Assembly: GCA_040384645.1 (NCBI GenBank)
Contig: JAZKIX010000245.1
Coordinates: 1 to 22,378 of the forward strand
DNA: 22,378 nucleotides
Direction: 5' to 3'
From: JAZKIX01 sp040384645
GTDB lineage: Bacteria > Pseudomonadota > Gammaproteobacteria > Burkholderiales > Burkholderiaceae_D
The notes under the pieces are model-generated. The model saw nothing but the letters and a program-made list of their open reading frames with translations, made no database searches and was not told the origin of the DNA. Below are positions 7,000 through 15,703 of this stretch, piece by piece. The stretch's first letter is position 1. Every line of letters starts with the position of its first letter. The translations under genes were made by a program, and so were the position numbers.

Positions 7000-9215
7000 A
7001 TGAAAAACCGACGTCTCAGCCCTATATCTGCCGCACTTTTGGCCGCGTTTGTCGCGCCCATCGGATTTCAATCTAATGCAATGGCCGAAGCGGCAAGCAC
7101 CGAAGCGACCTTGCCCGAGGTAAAAGTCCAAGGCAGCAGTATTAAAGAATACGCTCCCGCGACCAGCACGGTCGGCGGCAAGGGAGAGACTAGTTTGCGC
7201 GACATCCCGCAATCGGTGACAGTCATCAACCGCGCCGTGCTTGAAGCACAAGCGGCTACCTCAATGGTAGAAGCTTTACGCAATGTGCCGGGCATCACGA
7301 TCTCGGCCGGTGAAGGTGGCGCGATTGGCGACAATATCAATTTGCGTGGTTTCTCGGCCCGCACCGATGTGTTTCTCGATGGTTTCCGCGATCGTGGTCA
7401 ATACACCCGTGATACGTTTTCAATTGAAGCGGTGGAAGTATTGAGAGGCCCATCGTNNNNNNNNNNATGTTGTTTGGCCGCGGCTCTACCGGCGGCGTCA
7501 TCAATCAAGTTAGCAAAAAGCCGAGCCTGAAAGCGGCCAGTGAAGTGACCGTCAGTGTCGGTACCGACGATTACTACCGCACGACGCTTGATGTCAATCG
7601 TCCCTTGTCGGAAACTGCTGCCTTCCGCGTTGAGGCTTTTGGGCAAGATACCCAATCGACGCGCGATGTCGTCCACAATAAGGATTGGGGCCTGGCGCCG
7701 TCGTTGCGCCTTGGCATCGGTTCGCCGACAGAGATCACGTTGTCAGCGCTGTTCCAACGCAATAACGATATCGCTGATTATGGTTTCCCATTCGTGACCA
7801 CCAATGGCGACCGCACTGTGCGCAAACCGATCAATGCACCCGTCAACAGCTTTTTTGGTTACACGGATGACACCTTTGATCAATCTGTTAATGTGGTTCG
7901 CGCCAGCCTGCGCCATAAGATCAGCCCGACCGTGACGTTGCGAAACCAGACGCAGTACAGTCAATATAAGACTGATGCTTCGCCCTCGCCATTGAGTGCA
8001 CCTACCCGCGTCGGCGGCGGTACGCCAACACTGAACGATCCATTGTCGCTGCTCAATGCACCGCGCCAGGATCGCAACCGCCAGCTGGACGACAAATCAT
8101 TTTTCAATCAAACCGATCTGATCGCAAAAATTCAAGCTGGATCGATATTGAATACCTTGACAACCGGGTTAGAAATCGGCCGTGATGAATATCATGAAGA
8201 TCGCTATGCCTGGAACCCGACCAATGTCGCGATCAATCTGGGCAATCCCGTCAACGGCACCCGCCAAGGGCAACGCATGCTCAGCCGCACTGTGGAAACC
8301 ACAGCCGATACCCTGGCCGCCTATGTCAATGACCAGATCGATCTGAACAAGCAATGGAAGCTAGTCGGCGGACTGCGCTGGGATCGCTACAAGGTCAGTA
8401 CCACGCTGCAAAAATTTGCTTTGCCAACTGGCTTTGCTGCCGATACCACGGCATTGGCTGTCCCTCAGAACGACACCATGCTGAGTCATCGCGCCGGTGT
8501 CCTCTACCAACCGAGCGAGACGCAGTCGTATTACATTTCTTACGGCACTTCGTTTAATCCGTCAGCCGAAGGGGTAACGCAATCGGCCAATTCCGCGACC
8601 GTGGAACCTGAAAAAAATCGCTCATTTGAAGTTGGTGCCAAACTCGATTTACTGGAAGGCAATCTGTCTTTCAATACCGCATTATTCCGGGTCGAAAAAA
8701 CCAATGCGCGCACGACCGATGCAATGACCGGTCTGGTGTCCTTGGATGGCGATGTCCGGGTCCAAGGTCTTGAACTGGGCGTCATCGGCCGCATTAGCCC
8801 GGCTTGGCAAGTATTGGCGGGCTATACGCTGCTTGATGGCAAAGTAATCAAATCGTACGACAGAACAGGTGCCGGTACGGTTGCCAGTCCGTATTTATAT
8901 TCGGCAGGCAAAAAGTTGCAGAACACGCCCCGTCACAGCTTCTCGCTGTGGAGCACTTATAGCTTCCTCGGTAATTGGGAAGCAGGCGGCGGTGCGGTAT
9001 ATTCGTCCGAGCGCAACGTCAACAATTTTGAAGACGCGGTGGTCGATGGCTTTACCCGTCTTGATGCAACTCTGGCGTACAAGCAAAAAAACTACGATGT
9101 CCGACTCAACCTGCAAAACTTAACGGATAAAAAATACTTTGAAACGGCATCAGGCGGGCGCGCCACACCGGTAAAAGGCCGTTCGGCGGTTGTCACTGTG
9201 GCCTATCGGTTCTAA
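7000..9215 (+). CDS. TonB-dependent catecholate-type siderophore receptor, interrupted by an N gap
   Basis: This is an outer-membrane receptor importing ferric siderophore with TonB energy. ATG 7000 follows AAGGA and begins a signal peptide ending near SNAMA. A plug domain follows (SLRDIPQSVTVINRAVLEAQ, LRNVPGITISAGEG, INLRGFSARTDVFLDGFRD, VEVLRGPSS), then GRGSTGGVINQVSKKP and a beta-barrel ending in the terminal Phe of VVTVAYRF. The gap at 7457-7466 falls between GPS and MLFGRGS. Family members read GPSSMLFGRGS here, so the true gap is about 2 bases and the gene is probably intact at about 735 aa. Linkage to a PiuC/YbiX hydroxylase and a PepSY protein points to the Fiu/PiuA group; the exact ligand is not certain. 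Confidence 0.9.
7457..7466. other. Assembly gap (10 N) inside the TonB receptor gene
   Basis: Fixed-length run of N. Restoring the conserved GPSSMLFGRGS motif needs only two bases (TCG T.. ATG), so the nominal length of 10 is wrong and creates a false frameshift. Confidence 0.95.
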
Positions 9216-9218
9216 TTG

Positions 9219-9247
9219 AATGATCTGCGGCCAAGCTGCAGATCATT
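9219..9247 (+). promoter_or_regulatory. Hairpin between receptor and hydroxylase genes
   Basis: AATGATCTGC (9219-9228) and GCAGATCATT (9238-9247) form a perfect 10-bp stem with a 9-nt loop, just after the receptor stop. There is no T-run, so it is more likely an mRNA-stabilising or attenuating element inside the operon than a full terminator. Confidence 0.5.
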
Positions 9248-9271
9248 GCAATACTCTCTACAAAGGTACCT

Positions 9272-9952
9272 ATGCTGCTGACGATTCCAGACGTTTTAAC
9301 ACCGGTACAGGTACAGCAGTGTCGTGCCGCGCTCGACGCTGCCGACTGGGTCGACGGCCGCGTTACCGCAGGCTATCAAGGCAGCAGGGTCAAGAACAAC
9401 CAGCAATTATCGGAGAACTCGCCCACGTCACATGCCTTGGGCGATTTGATACTGGCGTCGCTAGAGCGCAATCCGCTTTTTATCAGTGCCGTTTTACCGT
9501 CCCGTGTCTATCCGCCTCTGTTTAACCGTTATGAAGGTGGCCAACACTTCGGCGACCACATTGACAATGCTATCCGGCTATTGCCGGGTACCGGCGCCAA
9601 AATCCGCACCGATGTCTCTGCAACGATTTTTTTAAGCGAACCGGACGAGTACGATGGCGGCGAATTATTGGTCGAGGACACGTATGGTGTGCACTCCGTC
9701 AAGCTGCCTGCCGGTCAGATGATCATCTACCCCTCCACCAGCCTGCATCGAGTCGAAGCTGTAACACGCGGCGCACGGGTCGCGTCTTTTTTTTGGGTGC
9801 AAAGCATGATCCGAGATGAAGCGCAACGCACTCTTTTGTTCGATCTCGATAGCGCGATCCAACGCCTGAGTCAGAGCAACGCTGATGGCCGCGCCATAGC
9901 GCAACTTACTGGCAGTTATCACAACCTGTTGCGCATGTGGAGTAATCCATAA
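9272..9952 (+). CDS. piuC: PiuC/YbiX-type Fe(II)/2-oxoglutarate hydroxylase
   Basis: This is a 226-aa PKHD-type hydroxylase of the family that sits beside Fiu/PiuA siderophore receptors in gammaproteobacteria. Fe(II) ligands are visible as H96 and D98 (HFGDHIDNA) and H159 (TSLHRVEAV), with R169 (GARVASFFWVQS) placed to bind 2-oxoglutarate. Other landmarks are the N-terminal DGRVTAGYQG...VKNNQQL and DEYDGGELLVED. AAAGG lies upstream of ATG 9272. The length is normal. It is the second gene of the Fur-regulated operon. The physiological substrate of the family is not established; a role in siderophore handling is inferred from gene context. Confidence 0.9.
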   Translation: MLLTIPDVLTPVQVQQCRAALDAADWVDGRVTAGYQGSRVKNNQQLSENSPTSHALGDLILASLERNPLFISAVLPSRVYPPLFNRYEGGQHFGDHIDNAIRLLPGTGAKIRTDVSATIFLSEPDEYDGGELLVEDTYGVHSVKLPAGQMIIYPSTSLHRVEAVTRGARVASFFWVQSMIRDEAQRTLLFDLDSAIQRLSQSNADGRAIAQLTGSYHNLLRMWSNP

Positions 9953-9967
9953 TTTATTGAGACAAAA

Positions 9968-10681
9968 ATGCCTGCCAAATTACATGCAGTCCCATCCGAT
10001 TTGGCAAGCCGCTCAGATCAGACAATTCATCCCGCCAAACTCACGCCAACCCCAACCAGCCGCTCAAGGCGTGGCGTCGCCATCATCTGGCTACGCAAGG
10101 CACATGGCTGGATCGGCCTGTGGGGCGCCACTTTGGGCTTGCTATTTGGCACTACCGGCATCTTGCTGAACCATCGTGCAGTATTAAAAATACCCGCTGC
10201 GCAGACCCAAGAAAGCGTTTTGCAAATCGCCTTGCCCAGCGCAGTGCCTAACGATGCGCAAGCCTTAGCAAATTGGTTGCAACACGAATTAGCGATCAGC
10301 GACCAAGCAACACGGGTCCGCAGTGAACCATCGCGGCCTGTGCCTTGGGGCGACAAGAACGTAATGCAACCGGCACGCTGGACCGCGGCTTTCAGCTCGG
10401 CCAAACTAAATATTCAAACCGAATACTGGGTCGGCAATAATTTTGTGACCGTCAAGCGGAATGACAACAATGTGTTCGCCACGCTCAATAATATGCACAA
10501 GGGAACCGGCTCGGGGATCGGATGGATCTTGCTGGCGGATACCTTGGCAGGCAGCATTATTTTGCTATCGGTGACAGGTGTATTGTTGTGGGCTTTGGTA
10601 AACCGCCGGCGCATGGTTGGAGCAGGCATTGGCTTGACTGCATTAGCCCTTACCATCGGTTTTCTGATATCGGCAATGTAA
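9968..10681 (+). CDS. PepSY-associated transmembrane protein (PiuB-like context)
   Basis: A 237-aa membrane protein 15 bp after the hydroxylase and so in the same operon. A 45-residue Pro/Ser-rich cytoplasmic start is followed by WLRKAHGWIGLWGATLGLLFGTTGILLNHR (first helix about 47-67), typical of short PepSY_TM proteins. A periplasmic part ends with NNVFATLNNMHKGTGSGIGW, then two more helices (about 185-207 and 215-236). His46 and His69 flank the first helix. Related proteins near siderophore receptors are proposed to help iron reduction or release in the periplasm; that role is inferred here. The ribosome site before ATG 9968 is weak, which suggests coupling. Confidence 0.8.
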   Translation: MPAKLHAVPSDLASRSDQTIHPAKLTPTPTSRSRRGVAIIWLRKAHGWIGLWGATLGLLFGTTGILLNHRAVLKIPAAQTQESVLQIALPSAVPNDAQALANWLQHELAISDQATRVRSEPSRPVPWGDKNVMQPARWTAAFSSAKLNIQTEYWVGNNFVTVKRNDNNVFATLNNMHKGTGSGIGWILLADTLAGSIILLSVTGVLLWALVNRRRMVGAGIGLTALALTIGFLISAM

Positions 10682-10778
10682 AAAAATAGGCGAAATCAAT
10701 CGCGATGACGGTGGTGACAAGGACTGACAAGATTATCCATTAGGCAGGGAACGGTCATTGAAATCCAGTACGCGTTTT

Positions 10779-10810
10779 GTGGGAATCGCCTTATGCGCCG
10801 GGATTCCCAC
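10779..10810. repeat. Palindromic GTGGGAATC/GATTCCCAC element, REP-like
   Basis: GTGGGAATC (10779-10787) and GATTCCCAC (10802-10810) form a perfect 9-bp stem with a 14-nt loop. The words GGGAATC and ATTCCCACGAAGACAG resemble the dispersed palindromes common between genes of betaproteobacteria. It lies between convergent genes and may also stop transcription. Only one copy is present in this window. Confidence 0.5.
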
Positions 10811-10894
10811 GAAGACAGCGTCTTAGTCGCTAGGCTGTTTAGACCAAACCATGATTCAATATTCAAACCGCTGATAAGGTCCGTCCCAGTCAAA

Positions 10895-11995
10895 TTAAAG
10901 CGCCGACCATTGCAGACGTGCGCCACTGCTATCGGTGATTTTCAACATGTCTCTAAATACTTTGGCCTGTACATACTCAGGCAGGCTTACACCCGCCACA
11001 AATTGGTCGCCTTTGATAAATGCCCAGCTGAAAAACTTCAACATGGCGATGGTATTTTCAGGGTTTTTGCTAGTTTGCGGAACAATCACAAAGGTCGCTG
11101 TGGTGATTGGCCAAGTGGTTGGTCCGCCCTTGTTGGTCAAGGTTTCATCGTAAGCCGCTGTCAAACGCCAGCCGCTATTATTAACTGCGCCTTGAAATCC
11201 ATCGAGGCCATGTTTCACTACACCAAGAATTAAATGAACGNNNNNNNNNNCATCGAGGCCGGGAGAAACGAATTTTCCACTGTGATTTTTCAGTTGTACG
11301 TAGGCCAATTTGTCTCTGGCAACCACGCTAAAGTCTACATAGCCAATTGTGCCTAAGGTGCGCTTCAAGGCTGTTACCAAGGCCGTGCTGCCCTTTACAG
11401 GTGACACGCCATTAGGCCAATCGATATCCACGTTTTTGCCAAATGCGACCTTCCATTCAGGACTGACCTTGCTCAAATAGTCTGTGAAGTTATAGGTGAG
11501 GCCCACATTTTCCTGGTCGACCAAAGGTGAAATCGGAAGATTAGGCATCGACAGCCTTGGATTGAGCGCCACAATTGCGGGCGCATTCCAGGTGGTGATT
11601 TTTCGCGAAAAAATATCGGCCAGGACTTCACCGCTCAACTGTAGATCTGCTGCTTTAATACCAGGCAGATTGACAATTGGCACCACGCCAGACACCGCAC
11701 TGGGAAAGGTCAACAGATTTTCTTTTCTCAACTCCGTGTCCGACAAAGCGACATCGCTAGTAAAAAAATCAGCTGCCTGTCCTTTGATTTGTTTGATGCC
11801 TAGTGATGGCCCAATTGGCTGGTAATTCAATTTGATTGTTTGCCCATTGCCATAACCTTCTGCCCATTTGGTATACATCGCTTTAGCCGCGGCTGATCCG
11901 GCCCCGCTAATTTCGGTAGCTGTGGCTAGAGATGCGCAGCCATACAGCAACAATCCAATTATTACACCAACTAATTTCTTATTATTGACGTTCAT
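10895..11995 (-). CDS. pstS: PstS-like phosphate-binding protein with an assembly scar
   Basis: Periplasmic phosphate-type binding protein. ATG 11995 is the start because GGGAG lies just upstream; the frame opens earlier at 12034. A signal peptide (MNVNNKKLVGVIIGLLLYGC... to ATA) precedes TEISGAGSAAAKAMYTKWAE, a standard PstS opening. Other landmarks are YQPIGPSLGIKQIKGQAADF, FTSDVAL, LADIFSRKITTWN and VDIDWPNGVSPVKGSTALV. The 10-N gap is bracketed by two copies of the same 10-bp word; joining them restores KFVSPGLDGFQGAVNNSGW, the usual family spacing, so about 17 codons here are probably artefact. No pstC, pstA or pstB lies nearby, so it is an orphan or belongs to a remote transporter. Confidence 0.85.
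   Translation of the reverse strand: MNVNNKKLVGVIIGLLLYGCASLATATEISGAGSAAAKAMYTKWAEGYGNGQTIKLNYQPIGPSLGIKQIKGQAADFFTSDVALSDTELRKENLLTFPSAVSGVVPIVNLPGIKAADLQLSGEVLADIFSRKITTWNAPAIVALNPRLSMPNLPISPLVDQENVGLTYNFTDYLSKVSPEWKVAFGKNVDIDWPNGVSPVKGSTALVTALKRTLGTIGYVDFSVVARDKLAYVQLKNHSGKFVSPGLDXXXXVHLILGVVKHGLDGFQGAVNNSGWRLTAAYDETLTNKGGPTTWPITTATFVIVPQTSKNPENTIAMLKFFSWAFIKGDQFVAGVSLPEYVQAKVFRDMLKITDSSGARLQWSAL
11210..11250. other. Assembly gap (10 N) with 31 bp of probably spurious flank in pstS
   Basis: CATCGAGGCC occurs at 11200-11209 and again at 11251-11260, on both sides of 31 unmatched bases (11210-11240) and the N run (11241-11250). The two copies look like the overlap of neighbouring contigs that was not merged. 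Confidence 0.75.
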
Positions 11996-12608
11996 TTTTA
12001 AACTCCCAATATCGATAAAGTACGTTGTCTTCAAGTTGGCAGAATCGGATAATCAGGCATGAAGCTCATGCTGAAGTATCGAAACGCTATAGATTGAAAG
12101 CTGATTTCAAGCAAAATTTCTTGCTTAGATGTATAGAGAACAACCGGGAGGATAGGCGGAAGATATGTCAGAGGGATTAAATGCACCTGAATTTTTTTCT
12201 AAGTGCAATTGCATCCCGATGTGCGGCGCGACGTTAATTATTGTATGCATGAAAACTCCACTTTACGAAAACCCGGTATTGGGTTACGACATCTGGCTGC
12301 CCTGCCAACCTGCGAGGGCCCTCTAGTTTTGCGTCCCATTTTTTCAAATGGTTTGCCTTTAAAACCACATAAAACAATTTCAGTTTGTTGCCCTGCACCA
12401 AATTTCTTGGTAAGGACTCAGACTAGACTTTATTTTAGGAATGTCAAGCCAACCTGGAAGTCAAATTGGAGCAGAAACTTATTAATGAACCAATATTCCC
12501 CCTTGTTAAAGCGTGATCTTGGCCGACAGACCGGCGCTTGATTTCTCCTAGTATGCTTTTTATTGATCGGGACACGCACTGGCCACAGTGCACTATTTGA
12601 CATACTCC

Positions 12609-12652
12609 CCTTAATTGACCAATGTAAACTCCTTAACTTCGCCATGTAAACT
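12609..12652. repeat. Tandem imperfect 22-bp direct repeat
   Basis: Copy 1 (12609-12630) and copy 2 (12631-12652) abut exactly. Both begin CCTTAA and end ATGTAAACT, with 17 of 22 positions identical by eye. Adjacent ~20-bp direct repeats of this kind are known as transposase-binding repeats at IS21-family ends, and also as operator arrays. No transposase gene is present, so an insertion-sequence remnant is only a guess. Confidence 0.6.
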
Positions 12653-12740
12653 ATCGCTGACGTACCAGAAATAATTTATACAAATTCCTGCCAAGTTGTT
12701 TTTCATATTTTTCGTGGCAAATATAATGGAGCCGGAAATA

Positions 12741-12772
12741 AAAAAGCCATCAGCTTTTGCCGATGGCTTTTT
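12741..12772. terminator. Bidirectional rho-independent terminator after the GST gene
   Basis: AAAAAGCCATC (12741-12751) pairs with GATGGCTTTTT (12762-12772) around a 10-nt loop, with A- and T-runs on both sides. It lies just beyond the GST stop codon and can work on either strand. Confidence 0.85.
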
Positions 12773-12792
12773 TTACAAACGAAGTCAAATAT

Positions 12793-13398
12793 CTATTTTG
12801 GCTGAGTATCTTTAAAAGAAGGACGTTCCGCAAGTTTGTCAAAGAGTTTGGATAAATTGGCGTAGTCATCCTTCCACGAAATTTCAGGAAAGCGAAAACT
12901 TAACCAACCCAAGGCACAGCCTACGGCGACATCGGCCAAGGTGTAATGGTTACCCGCGCAAAATGGGGAATCGGCGAGGCCGTTCGACATCGCTTTCAAG
13001 CCGACATCCACTTTACCCGTCTGGCGATCAATCCAGGATTGGCTTTGTAAATTGGTAGCGCGCTGTTTTTCCAGGCGAATCAATAAGCCGGCCTCAAGGA
13101 CACCATCGGCAAGCGCTTCCCAGCATTTCACTCCAGCTCTTTCCCGACCATTGGCAGGCAGTAGCTTGCCCACTGGCGTCAGGGTGTCCAGGTACTCCAC
13201 AATCACATGGGAGTCGAACATGGCACCACCATCTTCCATTACCAGGCAAGGTACTTTTCCAAGCGGATTTGCACTCTGGATCGTACTGTCGGCAGCCCAC
13301 ACATCTTCCAGTACAAAATCGTAGTCAAGCTTCTTTTCCGCCATGACTACACGGACTTTACGGACAAACGGACTGGTAACGGAACCGATGAGTTTCAT
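12793..13398 (-). CDS. Glutathione S-transferase family protein
   Basis: A 201-aa cytosolic GST. ATG 13398 (MKLIGSVTSPFVRKVRVVMAEK) is the start, since the thioredoxin-like domain begins there; the frame extends upstream to 13521 without family character. The N-domain shows SPFVRKVR (active-site region with Ser), NPLGKVPCLVMEDG (cis-Pro) and DSHVIVEYLD (glutathione gamma-glutamyl contact). The all-helical C-domain has FCAGNHYTLADVAVGCALGW, the N-capping motif. It is divergent from purB, an arrangement I recall as common in betaproteobacteria. The substrate cannot be told. Confidence 0.88.
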   Translation of the reverse strand: MKLIGSVTSPFVRKVRVVMAEKKLDYDFVLEDVWAADSTIQSANPLGKVPCLVMEDGGAMFDSHVIVEYLDTLTPVGKLLPANGRERAGVKCWEALADGVLEAGLLIRLEKQRATNLQSQSWIDRQTGKVDVGLKAMSNGLADSPFCAGNHYTLADVAVGCALGWLSFRFPEISWKDDYANLSKLFDKLAERPSFKDTQPK

Positions 13399-13426
13399 GG
13401 ACACTTTGCTTGAAATATTTATCACG

Positions 13427-13455
13427 ATTATATCATCGGCCCTCGGCGCCCCAAG
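13427..13455 (-). promoter_or_regulatory. Probable promoter of the GST gene
   Basis: On the minus strand TTGGGG (13455-13450) and a perfect TATAAT (13432-13427) are 17 bp apart. The -10 box is about 29 bp before the GST start codon. Confidence 0.5.
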
Positions 13456-13583
13456 CGCCACGGCATGCCTCAAGCGCGGTCGCGCTGGGTCTTTAGCTAT
13501 GGAAGTGGATGGTAAAATCACGATCTTCCGTTGTTTTCTCGCGTCATAAAACAGCTTTCATTCACCTATTCGCACCGCACATC

Positions 13584-14951
13584 ATGCCTATTTCAGCGCT
13601 TTCCGCCCTTTCACCACTAGACGGCCGCTATGCCGCCAAAACCGACAAACTGCGCCCGATTCTGTCCGAAGCCGGCTTTATGCATCACAGAGTTAAAGTG
13701 GAAATAGCATGGTTGCAGGCCTTGTCCAATGCCGGTTTCGCTGAAATTAAGCCGTTTTCTAACAATGCCAATGGGCTGCTGGAAAAAATGATCGCGGAGT
13801 TTTCGGAACAAAACGCGCAACAAATCAAGGACATCGAAGCTGTCACCAATCACGACGTAAAAGCGGTCGAGTATTGGCTCAAGGAACAAGTTAAAGATTT
13901 ACCAGAACTGGTCGCTGCTTCTGAATTTATTCACTTTGCCTGCACCTCAGAAGACATCAATAATACCTCGCACGGCATGATGTTGAAGACCGCGCGCGAT
14001 CAAGTCATGCTCCCTGCACTGCAAGCGCTGATTGATAAATTGACGGAGTTAGCACACGCTAACGCGGACGTGCCCATGTTGTCACGTACCCATGGCCAGG
14101 CGGCCAGTCCGACGACTCTGGGTAAAGAATTGGCCAATGTGGTAGCCCGCTTGCAGCATGCCATCAGTCGCATCGCCGGCGTTGCAGTCTTAGGGAAAAT
14201 GAACGGTGCAGTCGGCAATTACAACGCGCATTTGTCAGCCTATCCTGATTTTGACTGGGAATCTTTTTCCAAAAACGTGATTGAACTACGCCTCGGCCTG
14301 ACCTATAACCCATACACGATCCAGATTGAGCCGCATGATTACATGGCCGAGTTGTTCGACGCCATCGCCCGCGCCAACACGATCTTGCTCGATTTGAATC
14401 GCGATATCTGGGGCTATATTTCGGTCGGTTATTTCAAACAACGCACTAAAGCTGGCGAAATCGGTTCATCGACCATGCCGCACAAAGTCAATCCGATTGA
14501 TTTTGAAAATTCGGAAGGCAATCTCGGATTAGCCAATGCGGTACTCAAACATATGGCTGAAAAGCTGCCCGTATCGCGTTGGCAGCGCGACCTGACCGAC
14601 TCGACCGTATTACGCAATATCGGCGTAGCGCTGGGTTATACCCTATTGGCATACGATAGTTGCCTGCGTGGCTTGAACAAACTGGAAGTTAATCACGCCC
14701 GCCTGGCACAAGACCTCGATGCCACTTGGGAAGTGCTGGCGGAGCCAGTGCAAACTGTGATGCGACGCTATGGCATCGAAAATCCGTATGAGCAATTAAA
14801 GGAATTAACCCGCGGCAAGGGCATTTCGAAAGAAGCCTTGCGCGATTTCGTACTCGGCTTGGCCATTCCGCAAGAAGCAAAAGATTTGCTACTGGCTATG
14901 ACGCCGGCCAATTACATCGGTATTGCGGCGCGCTTGGCTAAAAATATCTGA
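13584..14951 (+). CDS. purB: Adenylosuccinate lyase
   Basis: PurB removes fumarate from SAICAR and from adenylosuccinate in purine synthesis; it is a cytosolic homotetramer. ATG 13584 begins MPISALSALSPLDGRYAAK, the normal N-terminus of the long PurB type (455 aa); the open frame upstream to 13509 is not part of it. Landmarks are TSEDINNTSH, the general-acid His in SRTHGQAASPTTLGKE (about residue 170) and the flexible signature loop GSSTMPHKVNPIDFENSEGN with the catalytic Ser near 295. Nothing is truncated. It is a single housekeeping gene, divergent from the GST gene. Confidence 0.97.
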   Translation: MPISALSALSPLDGRYAAKTDKLRPILSEAGFMHHRVKVEIAWLQALSNAGFAEIKPFSNNANGLLEKMIAEFSEQNAQQIKDIEAVTNHDVKAVEYWLKEQVKDLPELVAASEFIHFACTSEDINNTSHGMMLKTARDQVMLPALQALIDKLTELAHANADVPMLSRTHGQAASPTTLGKELANVVARLQHAISRIAGVAVLGKMNGAVGNYNAHLSAYPDFDWESFSKNVIELRLGLTYNPYTIQIEPHDYMAELFDAIARANTILLDLNRDIWGYISVGYFKQRTKAGEIGSSTMPHKVNPIDFENSEGNLGLANAVLKHMAEKLPVSRWQRDLTDSTVLRNIGVALGYTLLAYDSCLRGLNKLEVNHARLAQDLDATWEVLAEPVQTVMRRYGIENPYEQLKELTRGKGISKEALRDFVLGLAIPQEAKDLLLAMTPANYIGIAARLAKNI

Positions 14952-15037
14952 TCAGTCCTGATCCTTAGACTGGCAGAGGAAACCAAATCGCGGGCTTTTT
15001 TGCTATATTAGTTCTAGTTCTAACTAAAAATGGTTTT

Positions 15038-15589
15038 ATGCAAAAGTACACTCTGCCCGCGATCCTTTTACATTGGCTCATCGCTTTGCTGATTATTTGC
15101 GCGTTTACGCTCGGGGTGACAATGGTGGACATTCCCGGCTTCACGCCCAGCAAGCTCAGGTATTTTTCGTGGCATAAATGGTTGGGCGTGACGGTCTTGG
15201 CGCTAGCAGCCTTACGTCTGTTATGGCGTCTCGGCCATCGTCCGCCAGCCTATCCTGCCAGCGTGCCGTCATGGCAGCAAAAGATGGCAGGCGCTTTGCA
15301 TGGTTTGATGTATTTACTGATGTTTGCGGTACCGTTGTCAGGCTATTTCTACAGCTTGGCTGCTGGCGTACCAGTGGTCTATCTTGGTCTGGTGCCACTG
15401 CCAGTGTTGATTGCGCCTGACCCAGAACTAAAGCTTATTCTCAAACAAGTACATTACGCCCTGAACCTGATTTTGCTGAGTGGATTTTGTCTCCATGTCG
15501 CTGCCGCTTTAAAGCATTTGTTGATCGACCGGGACGGCATCTTCAGCCGCATGCTACCGGGAAAACGTGCTAGGCAAACATTGCAATAA
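15038..15589 (+). CDS. Cytochrome b561 family protein
   Basis: A 183-aa four-helix integral membrane b-type cytochrome of the CybB/YceJ family. Helices lie at about 8-28, 47-65, 85-107 and 138-158. His12 (ILLHWL), His46 (SWHKWLG), His88 (GALHGLMYLL), His139 (KQVHYALN) and His153 (FCLHVAAALKHL) include the expected haem ligands. The family moves electrons between ubiquinol and periplasmic partners. Two secreted YceI-type proteins follow on the same strand, as with yceJ-yceI in enterobacteria, which supports a shared role with a bound isoprenoid quinone. An inverted repeat TTAGTT/AACTAA (15008-15027) lies just before the start. Confidence 0.9.
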   Translation: MQKYTLPAILLHWLIALLIICAFTLGVTMVDIPGFTPSKLRYFSWHKWLGVTVLALAALRLLWRLGHRPPAYPASVPSWQQKMAGALHGLMYLLMFAVPLSGYFYSLAAGVPVVYLGLVPLPVLIAPDPELKLILKQVHYALNLILLSGFCLHVAAALKHLLIDRDGIFSRMLPGKRARQTLQ

Positions 15590-15703
15590 CGCTCACTCGC
15601 ACCATCTGAGTTCCCGCTTCCTGAACTATGCCGACCCCAATTAACTATTTACCTCAAAAATCTGTTTCACGACCCAATCATTACCTTCGCCAAGGATCTA
15701 TCC

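Larger units (their letters stand above)
12035..12792. other. AT-rich region without a convincing gene
   Basis: About 750 bp between the start of pstS (-) and the end of the GST gene (-). The short open frames here (12203-12541 on +, 12430-12645 on -) show no recognisable family. The region holds a tandem 22-bp repeat (12609-12652), a small inverted repeat AAGCAA/TTGCTT near 12109-12126 and a terminator at 12741-12772. The pstS promoter must lie at its left end, but I could not assign one. No clear Pho box was seen. Confidence 0.6.

Noticed and set aside
11210..11240. 31-bp sequence next to the N run as a small insertion element
   Set aside because: It has no inverted ends or target duplication beyond the 10-bp contig overlap, so an assembly tail explains it better.
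12203..12541. 112-codon open frame in the gene-poor region
   Set aside because: No ribosome site, no family features and irregular composition; not strong enough to call a gene.
12430..12645. 71-codon minus-strand frame overlapping the tandem repeat
   Set aside because: Considered as a transposase fragment, but no DDE or IstB motif is visible.
14950..14963. GATCAG/CTGATC inverted repeat after purB as terminator
   Set aside because: The loop is only two bases and no T-run follows directly; pairing would be weak.
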